In this document: positions 45,980 through 55,966 of the stretch, one piece after another
Layout of the letters: each line of letters opens with the position of its first letter
Position numbering within the stretch: position 1 is the first letter of the stretch
DNA from: JBMDXB01 sp048594975
Lineage (GTDB): Bacteria > Acidobacteriota > Vicinamibacteria > Vicinamibacterales > 2-12-FULL-66-21
Assembly (NCBI GenBank): GCA_048594975.1
Contig: JBMDXQ010000149.1
Location: 1-64,000, forward strand
Reading direction: 5' to 3'
Length of the DNA stretch: 64,000 bases
The notes under the pieces: model-generated
What the model was told of the DNA's origin: nothing
Database searches by the model: none
The model's input: the letters and a program-made list of their open reading frames with translations, nothing else
Program-made: the position numbers and the translations under genes

Positions 45980-48265
45980 TTAGTTGATGGCGCCGACGCC
46001 GCTGTGGATGATCCGGATCTTGACCTTGTCGTCCGACAGCTTCGCGAGCGTGTCGCCGAGCACCTCGGCCGAACCCTGCACGTCCGCCTTGACGATGATC
46101 GCCAGTTCCTTGACGCCACCCTCGGCGATCTGCTGCTGCAGCGACTCGAGCGTCAGGCGCGCGCCCTTGACGCCGAGTGCCTTCTCCTTGGCCTGCGTCT
46201 GGCGGAAGAGCGCGATCTGCCGCGCCTTGGCGGTGTCGGTCAGCGCCTGGAAGGCGTCGCCGGGCGCGGGCAGCCCGCCCAGGCCGAGCACCTCCACCGG
46301 CGTCGCCGGACCGGCGCCCTTGATGTGCCGGGCGCGGTCGTCGATGAGCGCGCGGACCTTGCCGACGATCGTGCCGGCGATGAACGTATCGCCGACGTGC
46401 AACGTCCCGTCCTGGACGAGAATGGTCGCGACCGGGCCGCGGCCCTTGTCGAGTTTCGCCTCGAGCACCGTCCCGGAGGCGTTGCGCTTCGGGTTGGCCT
46501 TGAGTTCGCTCATCTCGGTCACGAGCAGGATCATCTCGAGCAGCAGCTCGAGGTTCTGCTTCTTTTTGGCCGAGACCTCGACCATGACGGTCTGGCCGCC
46601 CCACTGCTCCGGCGTCAGCCCCAGATCCGCCAGCTCTTTCTTGACCCGATCGGGATTGGCGTTCGGCTTGTCGATCTTGTTGATCGCGACGAGAATCGGG
46701 ACTCCTGCCGCCCTCGCGTGATCGATCGCCTCGCGGGTCTGCGGCATGACGCCGTCGTCAGCCGCGACCACCAGGATGACGACGTCGGTGACGCGCGCGC
46801 CGCGCGCGCGCATCATGGTGAACGCCTCGTGACCCGGGGTGTCGAGGAAGACGACGTTGCGGTCGTTCACCTGCACCGAGTACGCGCCGATGTGCTGGGT
46901 GATGCCGCCGGCCTCGCGCTCGGCGACGCGCGCCGACCGGATGGCGTCGAGCAGCGTGGTCTTGCCGTGATCGACGTGGCCCATGACGGTGACCACCGGG
47001 GCGCGGGTCACGAGGTCGGCCGGGCTGACCTCCTCGGACTCGACCTGGAGCATCTCCTCCTCGAACGTCTGCATCTTGACGTCGGCGCCGAACTCGCGGG
47101 CGACCATGGCGGCCGTCTCGTCGTCGAGCGTGCTGTTGATGGTCATCATCAGCCGGCGTTCCATCAACTTCTTCAACACGTCCTTCGCCTTGACGTCGAG
47201 CTTCGCGGCCAGGTCGGCGACGGTCATGCCCTCGGCGAGCGTGATGGTGCGCGTCACCGGCGGCGGGGCCGTGGGCGCGGGCGCAACCATCTGCGGACGC
47301 GCGTGATCGCGCTTCGCTGCCGGCCGCGGCGACGCCGGGCGGTGCTGCATCGGCGGACGATAGGGCGGCGGCATGCCGGGCCGCGGCGGCACGGCCGGCC
47401 GGACGGGCTGCGAGGGCAGCGGCCGCGGTCCGCCCATCGGCGCCTGCCGCGCGGGCAGGCCGGCCGGCGGACGCTGCGCCGCGGGTCGGGCGGCCACCCC
47501 CGGAGCGCCCGGACGCTGACCGGGCGAACGGCTCAGGTTTCCCGTCGGCGCAGCAGGCGCCGGCGGCGGCGGGACGGGCGGGCGCACCAGCACCGGCCTT
47601 CTCGGCGGCGCCGGCGGCGCCTGGCCGGTCCTCGGATCTTCGACGCGCAGCCGAATCGTCGGTGGCACGATGCGGCCGGGAATCACCAGCGGGCGAGACG
47701 GCGGCGCGGCGACGCCGGCCGCTGGCTCCTGCGTCTCGGGAGCGATCGGCTCCGCACCCGGCGCGGGCGCCTCGGCGGCTGCCGCCGGTTGCTCGGGGAC
47801 GGCGGGCGCGGGCGGCGCCGCGGGTGGCGGCTCGACAGCCTGCGCCGCAGCGACGGCGGGCTCCGGCTCCGCGGCCGGCACAATCGACGGCGGCGCGGTC
47901 ATCGCTTCGGCAGCAGCCGGCGGTTCGGCCGCGGGCTCGAGCACCGGCGGCGCGGGCGGTTTCGCAGTCTTGACCAGGCGCGGCGGCGGCAGCGCCGGCG
48001 CGGCGGGTTTCGGCGGCTCGACGGCCTTGCCGGCCGGCTTGCGCCCGCGCACCGGCGCCGGCGCCTCCGCGTAGGCGGCGCTGGACGGCAGCGGGATGTT
48101 GCGCTGTCGGGCGAGCCGCTCGACGAACTGCCGCGCGACCACTTCTTCGATGGTGCTCGACGCGCTCTTCACCTCGATCCCGTGGTCGCGTTTGAGCAGC
48201 GCGATCACTTCCTGGCTCGACGTGTTGAGCAGCTCTGCGACTTTGTAGATCCGGACTGTTGCCAT
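45980..48265 (-). CDS. infB: Translation initiation factor IF-2, 5' part ending at a premature TAA
   Basis: IF2 is the GTPase that brings initiator tRNA to the ribosome and is essential. The 761 codons hold an N-terminal VRIYKVAELLNTSSQEVIALL domain, a long Pro/Ala-rich linker (about residues 70-330) and a G domain with GHVDHGKTTL, DTPGHEAF and NKIDKP. Domain II and part of domain III follow. The frame ends ...HSGVGAIN-TAA where other IF2s have a Glu or a similar residue before SDVLLASAS; GAA to TAA is a one-base change. Either it is a sequence error, a recoded stop or a true mutation in an essential gene. Sequence error is the simplest reading. Confidence 0.9.
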   Translation of the reverse strand: MATVRIYKVAELLNTSSQEVIALLKRDHGIEVKSASSTIEEVVARQFVERLARQRNIPLPSSAAYAEAPAPVRGRKPAGKAVEPPKPAAPALPPPRLVKTAKPPAPPVLEPAAEPPAAAEAMTAPPSIVPAAEPEPAVAAAQAVEPPPAAPPAPAVPEQPAAAAEAPAPGAEPIAPETQEPAAGVAAPPSRPLVIPGRIVPPTIRLRVEDPRTGQAPPAPPRRPVLVRPPVPPPPAPAAPTGNLSRSPGQRPGAPGVAARPAAQRPPAGLPARQAPMGGPRPLPSQPVRPAVPPRPGMPPPYRPPMQHRPASPRPAAKRDHARPQMVAPAPTAPPPVTRTITLAEGMTVADLAAKLDVKAKDVLKKLMERRLMMTINSTLDDETAAMVAREFGADVKMQTFEEEMLQVESEEVSPADLVTRAPVVTVMGHVDHGKTTLLDAIRSARVAEREAGGITQHIGAYSVQVNDRNVVFLDTPGHEAFTMMRARGARVTDVVILVVAADDGVMPQTREAIDHARAAGVPILVAINKIDKPNANPDRVKKELADLGLTPEQWGGQTVMVEVSAKKKQNLELLLEMILLVTEMSELKANPKRNASGTVLEAKLDKGRGPVATILVQDGTLHVGDTFIAGTIVGKVRALIDDRARHIKGAGPATPVEVLGLGGLPAPGDAFQALTDTAKARQIALFRQTQAKEKALGVKGARLTLESLQQQIAEGGVKELAIIVKADVQGSAEVLGDTLAKLSDDKVKIRIIHSGVGAIN

Positions 48266-48315
48266 TAATTGACTGGTCTGCTGGACTTCCGGCTCATGCC
48301 GGAAGCGACTCCCGC

Positions 48316-49602
48316 TTATTGCTTTTCGTCCTCGGCCACGGCCGCCGGCTCGACCGGCGACGCCTCCTCGACTCCCGGCGGTTCGTCCTCGCGCTCCTGG
48401 CTCTTCGCCTCGCCCGCCGGGCCCTCGCCTTCAGGGGCCGCAGCGACAGGTTCCGTCTCCGCGCTCGACTCTCCCGCGCTGCCGGCGGACGCGTCGGCCG
48501 CGGGTGGCTCCTCCTCGCTCTTCGGCGCTTCCATCTCGCCGAGAATGGCTTCGATCTCGCGGCGCTTCTCTTCCTCGCTCTTGATGTCGATCTTCCAGCC
48601 CGTCAGCTTCGCGGCGAGCCGGACGTTCTGGCCCTTCTTGCCGATCGCCAGCGACAGCTGCTTGTCCTCGACGATGACCTCCATCACCTTCTCGGCGTCG
48701 TCGACGATGGAGACCCGCTGCACCTTGGCCGGGCTGATCGCGTTGGTGACGAACACGACCGGGTCCTCCGACCACTCGACGATGTCGATCTTCTCGCCGC
48801 GCAGCTCGCGGATGATGGATTGCACGCGCGTGCCCTTCATGCCGACGCACGCCCCCACCGGATCGACGTCGCGCTCGCGGGAGTAGACCGCCACCTTGGC
48901 GCGATCGCCGGCCTCGCGGACGGCACCGCGGATCATCACCGTGCCGTCATAGATCTCCGGCACCTCCTGCTCGAACAGCTTGATGAGGAGCGCCGGATCG
49001 GTTCGCGAGAGCACGACCTGCGGACCCTTGGCGCTGCGGTTGACGCCGCGGATGACGGCGCGCACGCGATCGCTCACCGTGTAGTTCTCCGCGCGCGACT
49101 GCTCCTTGCGCGGCAGCACCGCCTCCACCCGCCCGAGCTCGACGATGATGTCGCCGTTCTCGAAGCGCTTCACCATCCCGTTGACCACCTCGCCGACGCG
49201 CTGGCTGTACTCGGCGTAGACGTTCTCGCGCTCCGCCTCGCGCACCTTCTGGAAGATGACCTGCTTGGCAGTCTGTGCGGCGATGCGGCCGAGGTCCTCG
49301 GTCGGGCGGGGGAATTCGATTTCCATGTCGACTTCCGCCTCGTCCCCGTAGAGCTGCTGCGCCTCGGCGAGCGAAATCTGCGTGGAGGGATCGGTGACCT
49401 CGTCGACGATCTTCTTCACCGCGTACAGCTCGAGCTGTCCCGACTCCGGGTTGAACCGGGCGCGGAGCGCCTCCGTCTTGTAACGCTTGCGTGCCGCCGC
49501 CTCCAGCGCGTCCTGGACGGCGCTGATGATGATGTCGGGTTCGACGCCCTTTTCCTTCGCGATCGCGTCGATCTGCTGCAGCAACGGGTTGACAGTAGCC
49601 AT
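48316..49602 (-). CDS. nusA: Transcription termination/antitermination factor NusA
   Basis: NusA binds RNA polymerase and nascent RNA, affecting pausing, termination and rRNA antitermination. The ATG at 49602 (GAAGAG upstream) begins ATVNPLLQQIDAIAKEKGVEPD; a GTG three codons earlier is the alternative. The N-terminal domain, S1 domain (about residues 135-200) and two KH domains with GACVGMKGTRVQSII and IGKKGQNVRLAAKLTGW are present. The last 70 residues are a Glu/Pro/Ala-rich acidic tail. At 428 residues it is a typical NusA without repeats. It lies between rimP and infB. Confidence 0.95.
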   Translation of the reverse strand: MATVNPLLQQIDAIAKEKGVEPDIIISAVQDALEAAARKRYKTEALRARFNPESGQLELYAVKKIVDEVTDPSTQISLAEAQQLYGDEAEVDMEIEFPRPTEDLGRIAAQTAKQVIFQKVREAERENVYAEYSQRVGEVVNGMVKRFENGDIIVELGRVEAVLPRKEQSRAENYTVSDRVRAVIRGVNRSAKGPQVVLSRTDPALLIKLFEQEVPEIYDGTVMIRGAVREAGDRAKVAVYSRERDVDPVGACVGMKGTRVQSIIRELRGEKIDIVEWSEDPVVFVTNAISPAKVQRVSIVDDAEKVMEVIVEDKQLSLAIGKKGQNVRLAAKLTGWKIDIKSEEEKRREIEAILGEMEAPKSEEEPPAADASAGSAGESSAETEPVAAAPEGEGPAGEAKSQEREDEPPGVEEASPVEPAAVAEDEKQ

Positions 49603-49624
49603 ACTCTTCACGCTTCAACGCCCG

Positions 49625-50125
49625 TCAGAATTCCACCTCGAGGCGGCCGCGCTTGATGCGCGCCAGCGGCACGCGGTGCGTCCGCCGCCCTTCCTCGAGG
49701 ACGACGACATCGTCGTCCACGCCCGCCAGCCGTCCCGCGAACGCCGACTGGCCGTCGAGCGGTTCGTCGGTGACGATCTTCGCCAGCCGTCCCGTGAACC
49801 GTCGGTAGTCGGCGGCGTGGCGGAGCGGCCGATCCAGGCCCGGCGATGACACCTCGAGGGTGTAGCCATGCGCGAGGGCCTGCTCGTCCAGCGAGTCCTC
49901 CTCGACGTCGAGCAGTGCGCTCAGATCCTGGCTGACCCGCTGGCAGTCCTCGATGCCAAGGCTGTCTTCCCCGGGGGGCACCGGCCGGCCGGGGTCGGGG
50001 CGATCGATGATGACACGGAGCACGGTGCCGATCGCCTCGCGGCGGAGCTGCACGTCGAAGATCTCGAGACCGTAGCCCCGGGCGACCCGTTCGGCGGCTT
50101 CCCGCACGCGCGCCAGCCGATGCAA
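49625..50125 (-). CDS. rimP: Ribosome maturation factor RimP
   Basis: RimP assists 30S assembly. The TTG at 50125 was preferred because GAGGGAG is just upstream, though TTG codons at 50137 and 50143 also keep the frame. The protein begins HRLARVREAAERVARGYGLEIFDVQLRREA and has VIIDRPD, LEVSSPGLDRPLRHAADYRRFTG and the C-terminal Sm-like GRLAGVDDDVVVLEEGRRTHRVPLARIKRGRLEVEF. It starts the rimP-nusA-infB operon, with a hairpin plus T-run directly before it. Confidence 0.92.
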   Translation of the reverse strand: MHRLARVREAAERVARGYGLEIFDVQLRREAIGTVLRVIIDRPDPGRPVPPGEDSLGIEDCQRVSQDLSALLDVEEDSLDEQALAHGYTLEVSSPGLDRPLRHAADYRRFTGRLAKIVTDEPLDGQSAFAGRLAGVDDDVVVLEEGRRTHRVPLARIKRGRLEVEF

Positions 50126-50135
50126 ACGCTCCCTC

Positions 50136-50164
50136 AAAAACAAAGAGTGGGCACGGGCCCACTC
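50136..50164 (-). promoter_or_regulatory. Hairpin leader with T-run directly before rimP
   Basis: On the minus strand GAGTGGGC (50164-50157) and GCCCACTC (50152-50145) form an eight-bp stem around a CCGT loop, followed by TTTGTTTTT (50144-50136). This is an intrinsic-terminator shape placed immediately before the rimP ribosome-binding site. A TATATTTATG -10-like stretch lies upstream near 50188-50197. Similar GAGTGGGC hairpins precede rimP in other bacteria as I recall. Attenuation is plausible. Confidence 0.6.
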
Positions 50165-50215
50165 GGGTACTTACTCGAAGTTGCCACCCATAAATATAGC
50201 ACACCGGGTCACTTC

Positions 50216-51694
50216 TCACGTTCGGTGAACCGGCGTCGCGACGAGATCGTATCCGCGCGCGCCGGTGATTCGCGCACGGATGAGTTCTCCGGGCCGGATC
50301 GTCGCCGGATCGGCCTCGCTGAGCACCACGATCGGGTCGATCTCCGGGGCCTGTCCCTCGAGCCGGCCCTGCAGTACCAGTTCGTGCTCGGGTGACGGGC
50401 CGTCGATCATCAGGTCCACAACCGACCCGATCCGCGACTTCTGCGCACGGGCGACGATCCGCTTCTGCTCCGCCATGACAGCGTGCCGGCGCCGTCGCTT
50501 GACCCCAGCCGGGACGTCGTCCGGGAAGGCAACGGCATGCGTGCCCTCCTCGTGCGAATAGGTGAACACCCCGAGGTGATCGAACTGGATGTCACCCACG
50601 AAGGCTTCGAGCTCGGCGAAATCGCGGTCGGTTTCGCCGGGGAACCCGACAATCAGCGTGGTCCGCAGCGTCACCCCCGGCACCCGCCGCCGGATTCGCT
50701 CCAGCAGCGCCGTGTATGTCGCCCGGGTGCCAGGCCGGCGCATGCGGCGCAGCACCGCCGTCGACGCGTGCTGCAGCGGGAGGTCGACGTAGCGGCAGAC
50801 CTTCTCGCAGTCAGCCATCGCCGCCAGCACGTCGTCGGTGATGGTCGTGGGGTAGAGGTAGAGCAGGCGGATCCAGCGCAGGCCGTCGACGGCGTTCAGC
50901 TCGCGGAGCAGCCTGGCGAGCGCGCCGCGCTCGCCGCGGTCGATGCCGAAGAACGTGGTGTCCTGCGAGACCAGCAGCAGCTCGCGCACGCCGCGCGCCG
51001 CCAGCGCGCGCGCCTCGCGGAGGATCGAGTCCGCCGCGCGGCTTCGATACTTCCCGCGCAGCGACGGGATGATGCAGAACGCGCACGTATAGTCGCAGCC
51101 TTCGGCCACCTTGACGTACGCGAAATGCCGTGGTGTGGTCAGCAGGCGGGGCGTGTCGGCGTCGTAGAGATAGGTCGGGAGTTCGCGTGCCGGGGTCCGG
51201 CGCTCGGCGTTCGGCGGTCGTCGCTCGACCTGGCTCGGGACGACCGTGAGCGTGTCGAACGGGCGGCGCTCGGATTCGGCGAACTCGGAGGGCCGGTACA
51301 GTCTCACCGGCACCGGCGCGGGACTCTGCGAGTCCCCGAGCCCCGAGTTCCCAGCCCCGAGCGCCGACAGGATCTGATCCACTTCCCCGGTCCCGAGCAG
51401 GGCGTCGATCTCGGGGATCTCGTTCCGCAGATCGTCGCGGTAGCGTTCCGCCAGGCAGCCGGTCACGACCAGCCGCGAGCAACGGCCCTGGCGGCGGTGC
51501 GCGGCCATCTCGAGGATCGCGTCCACGGACTCCTGCTTCGCCGAGTCGATGAACGCGCACGTATTCACGATCAGCACGTCCGCTCCGGCCGCCTCGGTGG
51601 TGATCTCGTGGCCGGCCTGCTGCGCCAGGCCCAGCATCACCTCGCCGTCGACGAGGTTCTTGGGGCAACCCAGGCTGAGGAAACCTATCTTCAT
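50216..51694 (-). CDS. rimO: Ribosomal protein S12 methylthiotransferase RimO
   Basis: RimO is a radical-SAM enzyme that methylthiolates Asp in ribosomal protein S12. The ATG at 51694 starts KIGFLSLGCPKNLVDGEVML, matching the family. The UPF0004 domain has three cysteines (C10, C46, C80). The radical-SAM CDYTCAFCIIP motif follows (about residues 200-210). A C-terminal TRAM domain ends the protein. An extra linker at about residues 113-172 is made of low-complexity sequence (SGLGDSQSPAPVPV, QVERRPPNAERRTP) that matches decayed repeat units in DNA. The 492 residues are longer than the usual 430-445 for this reason. Confidence 0.93.
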   Translation of the reverse strand: MKIGFLSLGCPKNLVDGEVMLGLAQQAGHEITTEAAGADVLIVNTCAFIDSAKQESVDAILEMAAHRRQGRCSRLVVTGCLAERYRDDLRNEIPEIDALLGTGEVDQILSALGAGNSGLGDSQSPAPVPVRLYRPSEFAESERRPFDTLTVVPSQVERRPPNAERRTPARELPTYLYDADTPRLLTTPRHFAYVKVAEGCDYTCAFCIIPSLRGKYRSRAADSILREARALAARGVRELLLVSQDTTFFGIDRGERGALARLLRELNAVDGLRWIRLLYLYPTTITDDVLAAMADCEKVCRYVDLPLQHASTAVLRRMRRPGTRATYTALLERIRRRVPGVTLRTTLIVGFPGETDRDFAELEAFVGDIQFDHLGVFTYSHEEGTHAVAFPDDVPAGVKRRRRHAVMAEQKRIVARAQKSRIGSVVDLMIDGPSPEHELVLQGRLEGQAPEIDPIVVLSEADPATIRPGELIRARITGARGYDLVATPVHRT

Positions 51695-51703
51695 GTGTTC
51701 CGT

Positions 51704-51775
51704 GTCAATGCTGAATGCCGAAGGGCTGAATGCTGAATGGGCGTTCGGCATTCTGCGTGCAGCATTCAGCATTGA

Positions 51776-51776
<1 letters not shown>
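51704..51776. repeat. 15-bp inverted repeat between asnS and rimO
   Basis: GTCAATGCTGAATGC (51704-51718) and its exact complement (51762-51776) flank decayed GAATGC units. The right arm's last base is the final base of the asnS stop codon region. It resembles the GAATGCC array at 8181 and fills the gap between asnS and rimO. Confidence 0.8.
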
Positions 51777-53064
<1,288 letters not shown>

Positions 53065-53068
<4 letters not shown>

Positions 53069-53907
53069 GGGTGGGCGAGCGCGCGCTCGAAGCGCAGCCG
53101 TGCGCGGCGCGTCTCCTCGAGCACCGCGGCGGCCGGGCCGGTGCCGGCCACCTCGAACAGGTAGGTGCCGTCGTAGCCGATCTTCTGCATGGCGGTGAGC
53201 GCGGCGTCCCAGTCGATCGCACCCGCGTAGGGGGAGAGGTGATCGTCGGCACGGCGCCGGTTGTCGTGCACGTGCGTGGTGATCAGGTGCTCGGCGGCCG
53301 TCTCGATCGCGTCCGGGAGATCACCCATCAGGAAGGCATGCCCGAAATCCAGGCAGATGCCGGCGGCCGGCGCGTCGAGCTCGCGCTCGAGCAGGTCCAC
53401 GATCGACGCGGGTGTGGACAGATCGTTGGGAATCACCTCGAGCGCGACGCGCACGCCGAGCGGATCGGCCAGCCGGCAGATCTCCTCGACGCTCCGCACC
53501 GCGGCGCCGCGGTGGTTGTCGCCGGCGACGGTCATCGCCGACGGCGTGCCGAGGTGCACCACGAACACGTCCACCGGGATCTCGCGTGCGATCTGCAAGG
53601 CCGCTTCCGCCTCGCGCACCGCGCTCTGCCTCCGCGCCGGCTCCGAGGCTGCCGTGGAGTAGGTCGTGGCGCCCCAGCGACCGCCGGTGATCGCGTCGGT
53701 AATCGGCGCGTGGATGCCGTGCAGCGCGAGCCCCGCGTCCGACAGCCAGGTCTTCAGCTGGCGAATCGCCACGGCGTCGTGGTAGTCGAAATGGGTCCGG
53801 GTCGCGAACACCTCGACGGCCTCGAAGCCGTAGCTGGCGACCTCGAGCAGGTGCGCCCGATCGAGCCGGGCCTCGTGATACAGGTGCGTGGAAACGCCGA
53901 AGCGCAT
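53065..53907 (-). CDS. Sugar-phosphate isomerase/epimerase-like TIM-barrel protein
   Basis: The 280-residue protein belongs to the AP-endonuclease-2-like TIM-barrel superfamily. It starts MRFGVSTHLYHEARLDRAHLLEVA. Metal-ligand-type segments FVVHLGTP, ALEVIPNDLSTP, ICLDFGHAFLMGD and THVHDNRR are in the expected order. Specificity cannot be told from sequence; sugar isomerases and inosose dehydratases share this fold. It overlaps asnS by four bases and lies 76 bases after the kinase gene. Confidence 0.8.
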
Positions 53908-53983
53908 AACAAGCGGGCGCCGCCTTGCAGTCGCTCTTCAGCAGCTTGCGGCCAGGCCCAAACAGCGGATTGTACCACGCGGA

Positions 53984-55009
53984 CTAGCGGAACTCCTCCA
54001 CGTGTGCGGCGAGCAGCTCGCGGAGCCGCCCGTACTGCGGCAGCGCGTCCAGGTTGTTGCGCACGTAGCGGAGCGTGCGCGGGATGTACTGGATGTACAC
54101 CGGATTGCGGCGCGTGGTGGTCTGGTAGCCGAAGGTGCCGAGCGCCTTCAGGTTGCGCTGCAGCGCCATCAGGTCGAACCGCCGGCGGAAGTCCGCTTCG
54201 CTCCCGTGCTCTCCCTTGACGGCGAGGAAGTAGGCGATGAGCTCGTCGACGGTCTGCTCGGGCAGGTCGACGTAGGAATCGCGCAGCAGCGACACCAGGT
54301 CGTAGGTGTCGGGCCCCATGCGCGCGTCCTGGAAGTCGATGATGCACAGCCGGCCGTCGTGCAGCATCAGGTTGCGGCTGTGATAGTCGCGGTGGCAGAG
54401 CACGCGCGGCTCGGCGGCGAGCACCTCGACGACGGTGGAGAACTCACGGCGCAGCGCGTCCCGCTCCTCCGGCTTGAAGAACACGCCGCGGTAGGCCTCG
54501 ATGAAATGCGCGATGAAGAAGTCCAGTTCCCAGGTGAGCTTCTCCACGTCGAAGGCGATGCCGAACGGCAGGTACTGCGGCGACGCGAGATCCGCGCCGC
54601 GGCGCTGGATCGCGGCGATGAGCGCGACCGCCTCGCGGTAGAGCGCGGCATGCTCCGCGGCGCTCGCCGCGCCGAGATGCGCCTGCAGCGTCACGTCGCC
54701 GAGGTCCTCGAGCGCGAGAATCCCGAGGTCGCCGGCCTGCCCGAGCACCGCCGGCACCGGCACGGGCATCTGCTCCAGCAGCCGGCCGACGTTGACGAAC
54801 GGCAGCGTCTCGAAGTCGAACGGGGCGGAGTAGAGCGAGAGGACGATCGACGGGCGATCGGGCACGAGGATGCGGAAGTAGCGGCGGTCCGAGGCGTCGC
54901 CGGTGAGCGGCACCACGCGCGCCGACGTCAGGCCGAAGCGCGTCAGGTACGTGTCAATGCGTTCGCGCGCGTCGGCCGCCTCGGCCTGGCGCTTGTCGAG
55001 AGTCGGCAT
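53984..55009 (-). CDS. amgK: Aminoglycoside-phosphotransferase-fold sugar kinase, AmgK-like
   Basis: AmgK phosphorylates the anomeric carbon of MurNAc and GlcNAc during peptidoglycan recycling. The 341 residues show GDASDRRYFRI near the start, the catalytic loop LCHRDYHSRNLML, and IIDFQDARMGPDTYDLVSLLRDS, which is close to AmgK. The family tail MALQRNLKALGTFGYQ follows. The next gene upstream, a MurU-like nucleotidyltransferase, would use its product, and the two are six bases apart. The assignment rests on motif plus context. Confidence 0.75.
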   Translation of the reverse strand: MPTLDKRQAEAADARERIDTYLTRFGLTSARVVPLTGDASDRRYFRILVPDRPSIVLSLYSAPFDFETLPFVNVGRLLEQMPVPVPAVLGQAGDLGILALEDLGDVTLQAHLGAASAAEHAALYREAVALIAAIQRRGADLASPQYLPFGIAFDVEKLTWELDFFIAHFIEAYRGVFFKPEERDALRREFSTVVEVLAAEPRVLCHRDYHSRNLMLHDGRLCIIDFQDARMGPDTYDLVSLLRDSYVDLPEQTVDELIAYFLAVKGEHGSEADFRRRFDLMALQRNLKALGTFGYQTTTRRNPVYIQYIPRTLRYVRNNLDALPQYGRLRELLAAHVEEFR

Positions 55010-55015
55010 ACGCCC

Positions 55016-55966
55016 TCATCCGGCAAAGGGTGCGATCAGTAAACCATGTTCCACCCGCCCGGTGGCGGGGGCCGCACAGGCGCCGGCGGGCACGATCGCG
55101 CACCGCTGGTAGCGGGCGCCGGCGGGAATGCGGGCGCCGTCGGCGACGATGCACTCGACGAGCGACGCACGATCGCCGATCGTCACATCATCCCACACCA
55201 CCGTCCGCGCCAGGTGCGCCGTCTGGCTGACGCGGGCGCCGGCGGCGACCAGCCGGTCACCTTCCGCCGCCGCCAGCTCGACCGCGGTACGCCAGCAGTC
55301 GGCTGGCGTCCCGACATCCTGGAAGGTGGCATCCGACACGAACGCCCGGATCGCCCGCGGGTTGCGCGCGAGCAGCGCCGGGTAGAGCGAAGCGACGGAT
55401 TCGGCGGGCACGCCGTCGGCGAGGCCGGCGAACAGCCGGCGCGACGCCCGCTGCACGCCGACGAAATGAAAGGACCCCCCGGCCCCGCCGCGTCCCGTGA
55501 ATCCGCTCACCCAGCCGTCGGCGACGGTGACGCCGCCGTACTTGTCCGGTCGCGGGTTGGCGATGAGCGCCATCGTCACCTCCGCCCCCGACGCGGCATG
55601 GGCCGCGGCCAGGCCGTCCAGGTCGACGTTGGTCAGCGTGTCGCCGTTGACGAGGAAGAACGGGTCGCTCAGCAGCGAGAGCGCGTGGCGCGGGCCTCCG
55701 GCCGATCCGAGCACCGGCTGCTCCCATGAGTAGCGGACGCGCGCGCCCAGGCCGCCGCCGTCGCCGATGAGCGCGGCAATGGATTCGGGAAGGTGGTGCA
55801 GGTTGAGCACGAGGTCCTTGACACCGTGCGAGACCAGCCAGCGGAGGATCCGGGCGGCCAGCGGCTCGCCGTTGACTGGGACGGCCGCCTTCGCGCGGAG
55901 GCAGGTGAGGGGACGGAGGCGCGTGCCGAGGCCCGCAGTCAGGACCAGGGCGCGCGAGGCGGTCAT
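55016..55966 (-). CDS. murU: Sugar nucleotidyltransferase, MurU-like
   Basis: MurU turns MurNAc-1-phosphate into UDP-MurNAc. The 316-residue protein has the nucleotidyltransferase signature ALVLTAGLGTRLRPLTCLRAKAAVPVNGEP. The metal-binding FFLVNGDTLTNVDL and an ANPRPDKYGGV segment follow. A C-terminal region of about 90 residues looks like left-handed hexapeptide repeats (ARVSQTAHLARTVVWDDVTIGDRASLVEC), longer than in classic MurU. Substrate choice is inferred from the adjacent AmgK-like kinase; a hexose-1-phosphate enzyme is the alternative. It overlaps the CYTH gene by four bases. Confidence 0.7.
   Translation of the reverse strand: MTASRALVLTAGLGTRLRPLTCLRAKAAVPVNGEPLAARILRWLVSHGVKDLVLNLHHLPESIAALIGDGGGLGARVRYSWEQPVLGSAGGPRHALSLLSDPFFLVNGDTLTNVDLDGLAAAHAASGAEVTMALIANPRPDKYGGVTVADGWVSGFTGRGGAGGSFHFVGVQRASRRLFAGLADGVPAESVASLYPALLARNPRAIRAFVSDATFQDVGTPADCWRTAVELAAAEGDRLVAAGARVSQTAHLARTVVWDDVTIGDRASLVECIVADGARIPAGARYQRCAIVPAGACAAPATGRVEHGLLIAPFAG

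Noticed and set aside
45866..48268. A plus-strand open frame of about 800 codons opposite infB.
   Set aside because: infB is certain on the other strand, and the product is Arg/Gly/His low complexity without motifs.
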